Shown here piece after piece: positions 61,822 to 64,000 of a stretch of DNA of 64,000 nt. The position numbers were made by a program, and so were the translations under genes. Every line of letters starts with the position of its first letter. The stretch's first letter is position 1. The notes below the pieces were generated by a model. The model was given only the letters and a program-made list of their open reading frames with translations. It had not been told where the DNA came from and searched no databases. Source of the DNA: Massilia sp. MS-15 (GTDB lineage: Bacteria > Pseudomonadota > Gammaproteobacteria > Burkholderiales > Burkholderiaceae_D); contig NZ_JAIWIA010000022.1 in the NCBI RefSeq assembly GCF_020176695.1, positions 62,001 through 126,000 on the forward strand. Direction: 5' to 3'.

Positions 61822-63002
61822 AGACCAAGCTGTGGGTCATCTACTGGAAAGAGCTGCGCGAGACCCTGCGCGACAAGCGTTCGCTTGGCATGCTCGCCAT
61901 GTTCACCCTGTTCTACCCGCTGATGATCGGCTTCATGCTGCACACGGGGATCGCGAAGAGCACCAAGACCGAGCGCGAAGGCATCGAGCTGGCCGTGATC
62001 GGCGGCGCCAGGGCGCCGACCCTGATGTCGCAGCTGGCGCAGAAGAACATCACGGCGAAGGAAACCGCGCCGATGGACGAAGAGGCCATCGGCGAACTGC
62101 TGCGCTCCAAGAAGATGGCGGCCGTGCTGCGCCTGCCGGAGGACTTCACCGAGAACTACCAGGCCATGCGCCCTGCGCGCCTCGAGATCTGGTATGACTC
62201 GGCCTCGGACCGCGACCGCCAGCGCAAGGATGTGGAAGACGTGCTGGAAGCCTACGGCGCCAACGTCGCCAACGCGCGCCTGCTGGCGCACGGCGTGTCG
62301 CCGGCCGCGCTGACCCCGATCCTGGTGCAGCGCTACGACACCGGCACCAATGCTTCGCGCTCGGCGGTCCTGATCGGCAGCATCATCGGCATCCTGTTCT
62401 TCCCGGCCTTCATGCTGAGCATGTCGGCGGCGGTCGACAGCACCGCCGGCGAACGCGAACGGCGCTCGCTGGAAGTGCTGATGGCGCAGCCGGCCCGGAC
62501 CTGGGAACTGGTGTGCGGCAAGTGGCTCGCCGCCAGCACCCTGGCCATCGTCGGCGTCACGCTCGAACTGATCCTGGCGCACCTGATCCTGGGCTGGCTG
62601 CCGCTGGAGGAACTGGGCATGACCTGGAGCCTGGGCTGGGGCCAGCTGCTGCTGGTGTGCGCGGTGACGGTGCCGCTGGCGCTGCTGGGCGGCGCCCTGC
62701 ACGTGACCCTGGCGATGAATTCCAAGTCGTTCAAGGAAGCGCAGACCATGATCAGCTTCGTGCTGCTGGTGCCGATCATCCCGGGCCTGGTGGTGTCCTT
62801 CATGGAGCTCAAGACCGCGCAGTGGATGTACCTGGTGCCGATGCTGTCGAACCAGACCCTGGTGACGGAAATGTCGAAGGCCGGCGGCATCGGCGCCCTG
62901 CCCTTCGTGCTGACCTTCCTGTGCTCGGCCATCCCGGCCGTCCTGATCATCGCCTTCGCCAGCTGGCGCATGAAGAGCGAGCGCTACGTGCTGGCAGTGT
63001 AA
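61818..63002 (+). CDS. natB: ABC-2 type permease (NatB-like)
   Basis: A 394-residue inner-membrane permease. One helix near residue 20-40 is followed by a large extracytoplasmic domain (about 45-170) and then five helices (IGSIIGILFFPAFMLSMSAA, the ERRSLEVLMAQP coupling loop, LGWGQLLLVCAVTVPLALLG and so on). This is the NatB/ABC2_membrane_3 layout. It is coupled to natA by the four-base overlap. The hydrolase 0.7 kb upstream is probably in the same transcript, which hints at a joint envelope role, unproven. Confidence 0.87.
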   Translation: MKTKLWVIYWKELRETLRDKRSLGMLAMFTLFYPLMIGFMLHTGIAKSTKTEREGIELAVIGGARAPTLMSQLAQKNITAKETAPMDEEAIGELLRSKKMAAVLRLPEDFTENYQAMRPARLEIWYDSASDRDRQRKDVEDVLEAYGANVANARLLAHGVSPAALTPILVQRYDTGTNASRSAVLIGSIIGILFFPAFMLSMSAAVDSTAGERERRSLEVLMAQPARTWELVCGKWLAASTLAIVGVTLELILAHLILGWLPLEELGMTWSLGWGQLLLVCAVTVPLALLGGALHVTLAMNSKSFKEAQTMISFVLLVPIIPGLVVSFMELKTAQWMYLVPMLSNQTLVTEMSKAGGIGALPFVLTFLCSAIPAVLIIAFASWRMKSERYVLAV

Positions 63003-63027
63003 GCACGCAGCACCGGGCAGCGAAGCG

Positions 63028-63057
63028 AAGGGGGCGCCAAACACGGCGCCCCCTTCT
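63028..63057 (+). terminator. Terminator-like hairpin after natB
   Basis: GAAGGGGGCGCC (63028-63039) pairs perfectly with GGCGCCCCCTTC (63046-63057). The stem is strong, but no T tract follows, so it may act as an mRNA 3'-end hairpin or a Rho-assisted stop. Confidence 0.6.
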
Positions 63058-63100
63058 GCCTTACAATGCCCCGCACAGCATCCTCAGCGGAGAACGATCA

Positions 63101-63523
63101 ATGGAAGTCAAAGTCAGCTGGAACGGCCCGTCGGGCATGAGTTTTCGCGCCGAGACCGGCAGCGGCCACATGGTGGCGATGGACGGCGCGCCGGAAGGCG
63201 GTGGCCACAACCTGGCGCCGCGCCCGATGGAGATGGTGCTGGCCGGCACCGGCGGCTGCACCGCCTACGATGTCGTGCTGATCCTCAAGCGCGGGCGCGA
63301 AGACGTGCGCGGCTGCGAGGTGACGCTGCAGGCGCAGCGGGCCGAGACCGAGCCCAAGGTGTTTACCAAAATTAATTTCCACTTCACGGTCAGCGGGCGC
63401 AAGCTGAAACCGGCGGCCGTCGAGCGCGCCGTCACCCTGTCGCACGAGAAGTACTGCTCGGCCTCGATCATGCTGGCCAAGACCGCCGAGATCACGCACA
63501 CGGTCGAGATCGTCGAGGTGTGA
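63101..63523 (+). CDS. OsmC-family peroxide-reducing protein
   Basis: A 140-residue OsmC/Ohr-family protein. The two redox cysteines are in GTGGCTAYD and EKYCSAS, with the family's LAPRPMEMVLAG segment. Members reduce organic hydroperoxides with lipoyl or thiol partners; this short form resembles YhfA-type proteins, whose substrate is less clear. AGCGGAGAA precedes the ATG. It converges on coq7 with 27 bases between. Confidence 0.87.
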   Translation: MEVKVSWNGPSGMSFRAETGSGHMVAMDGAPEGGGHNLAPRPMEMVLAGTGGCTAYDVVLILKRGREDVRGCEVTLQAQRAETEPKVFTKINFHFTVSGRKLKPAAVERAVTLSHEKYCSASIMLAKTAEITHTVEIVEV

Positions 63524-63550
63524 GCCGGCCGCGGGCCGGCCGCCTGCGGG

Positions 63551-64000
63551 TCAGATGCGGTAGGCGGTGGTGGTCATCACCTTCGACATCGCCGTCATCA
63601 GGATGCGCACCGGCAGCGGCGTCTCGGCCGCGCCCAGCGCCTGGGCCGCGGCGCCGTGCGCGATCTCGTCCACCCGCATCTGCTCGACGATGGCGCGCGA
63701 TTTCGCGTCCTGCGGCGGCAGGGTGTCGAGGTGGCGGTTCAGGTGGGCTTCGACCTGGCGCTCGGTCTCGACCACGAAACCCAGGCTGTGCGGGTCGCCC
63801 AGCTTGGCGGCGATCCCGCCCAGCACGTAGGAGCCGGCATACCACAGCGGATTGAGCAGGCTCGGCTGCGAACCCAGCTCCGCCAGGCGCTCGGCCGTCC
63901 AGGCCAGGTGGTCTTCTTCCTCGCGCGCCGATTTCTCGAACTGGGCACGGATCGCCGGGCTCTTGCCGAAGCGCGCCTGGGAATCGTACAGCGCCTGGGC
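63551..64000 (-). CDS. coq7: 2-polyprenyl-3-methyl-6-methoxy-1,4-benzoquinone monooxygenase, Coq7 type (5' partial)
   Basis: The C-terminal 149 residues of a di-iron hydroxylase for the last hydroxylation in ubiquinone synthesis. The iron-ligand motifs are visible: EEEDHLAW (E-x-x-H) and VDEIAHG (E-x-x-H), with [16 protein letters not shown] between. It ends TAYRI. The N-terminal ligands lie beyond the window edge. Coq7-type in place of UbiF is usual in beta-proteobacteria. Confidence 0.9.
   Translation of the reverse strand, partial: AQALYDSQARFGKSPAIRAQFEKSAREEEDHLAWTAERLAELGSQPSLLNPLWYAGSYVLGGIAAKLGDPHSLGFVVETERQVEAHLNRHLDTLPPQDAKSRAIVEQMRVDEIAHGAAAQALGAAETPLPVRILMTAMSKVMTTTAYRI

Overview
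The window is chromosomal DNA from a high-GC betaproteobacterium. Gene content and order (dusB-fis-purH-ruvCAB, erpA-argC-anmK, tyrS-dtd-ybhB-phosphatase, polA-DUF2782-thrB) fit Burkholderiales, most likely Oxalobacteraceae of the Massilia/Telluria type. This is inferred from synteny and protein style only; no search was run. About 60 protein genes are packed tightly on both strands. No rRNA, tRNA, CRISPR array, transposase or phage gene was recognised. No gene-free stretch exceeds 300 bases; the longest is 59350-59645 (296 bases, nothing firm in it).

Layout. 1-3240: end of a Rieske oxygenase, an EamA transporter, mercaptopyruvate sulfurtransferase (sseA) and a Fur-family regulator. 3399-6782: a metal (probably zinc) uptake block on the minus strand, made of a ZIP permease, a ZnuD-like TonB receptor with a palindromic Fur/Zur-like box, and a MerC-like membrane protein. 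6878-16898: exported dienelactone hydrolase, DUF4382 lipoprotein, polA, a DUF2782 protein, homoserine kinase, a BPSS1780-type membrane protein and uvrD. 16954-21144: GFA protein, SRPBCC protein, glutathione-dependent formaldehyde dehydrogenase and a secreted subtilase. 21170-26606: minus-strand run of acetyltransferase, M28 lipoprotein peptidase, membrane HExxH protein, ion channel and chemoreceptor. 26840-32847: valS, two tandem paralogous exported HExxH proteins, a DUF2147 protein and an SMR efflux pump. 32867-39721: a MerR regulator coupled to a VIT/VWA protein, a small membrane protein, and an amidohydrolase lipoprotein with its own DesK/DesR-type two-component system. 39780-40880: a low-GC segment carrying one PEP-CTERM protein gene. 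40890-49729: housekeeping block ruvBAC, purH, fis, dusB, phosphatase, ybhB, dtd, tyrS. 49877-64000: M23 peptidase, hydrolase, anmK, erpA, argC, MerR regulator, NTF2-like protein, a membrane-tethered XRE regulator with an exported partner, rpsI-rplM, hydrolase, NatAB-type ABC exporter, OsmC and the end of coq7.

Most of the window is ordinary core genome. The parts that repay a second look are: the MerR + VIT/VWA pair with its nested palindromic promoter; the membrane-spanning XRE regulator with an exported partner; the tandem HExxH proteins; the amidohydrolase/CIA30 lipoprotein with its two-component system; the low-GC PEP-CTERM insert; and a dispersed palindromic repeat (core GTAGGGTGGGCGG) present at four gene ends, mostly as head-to-head pairs.
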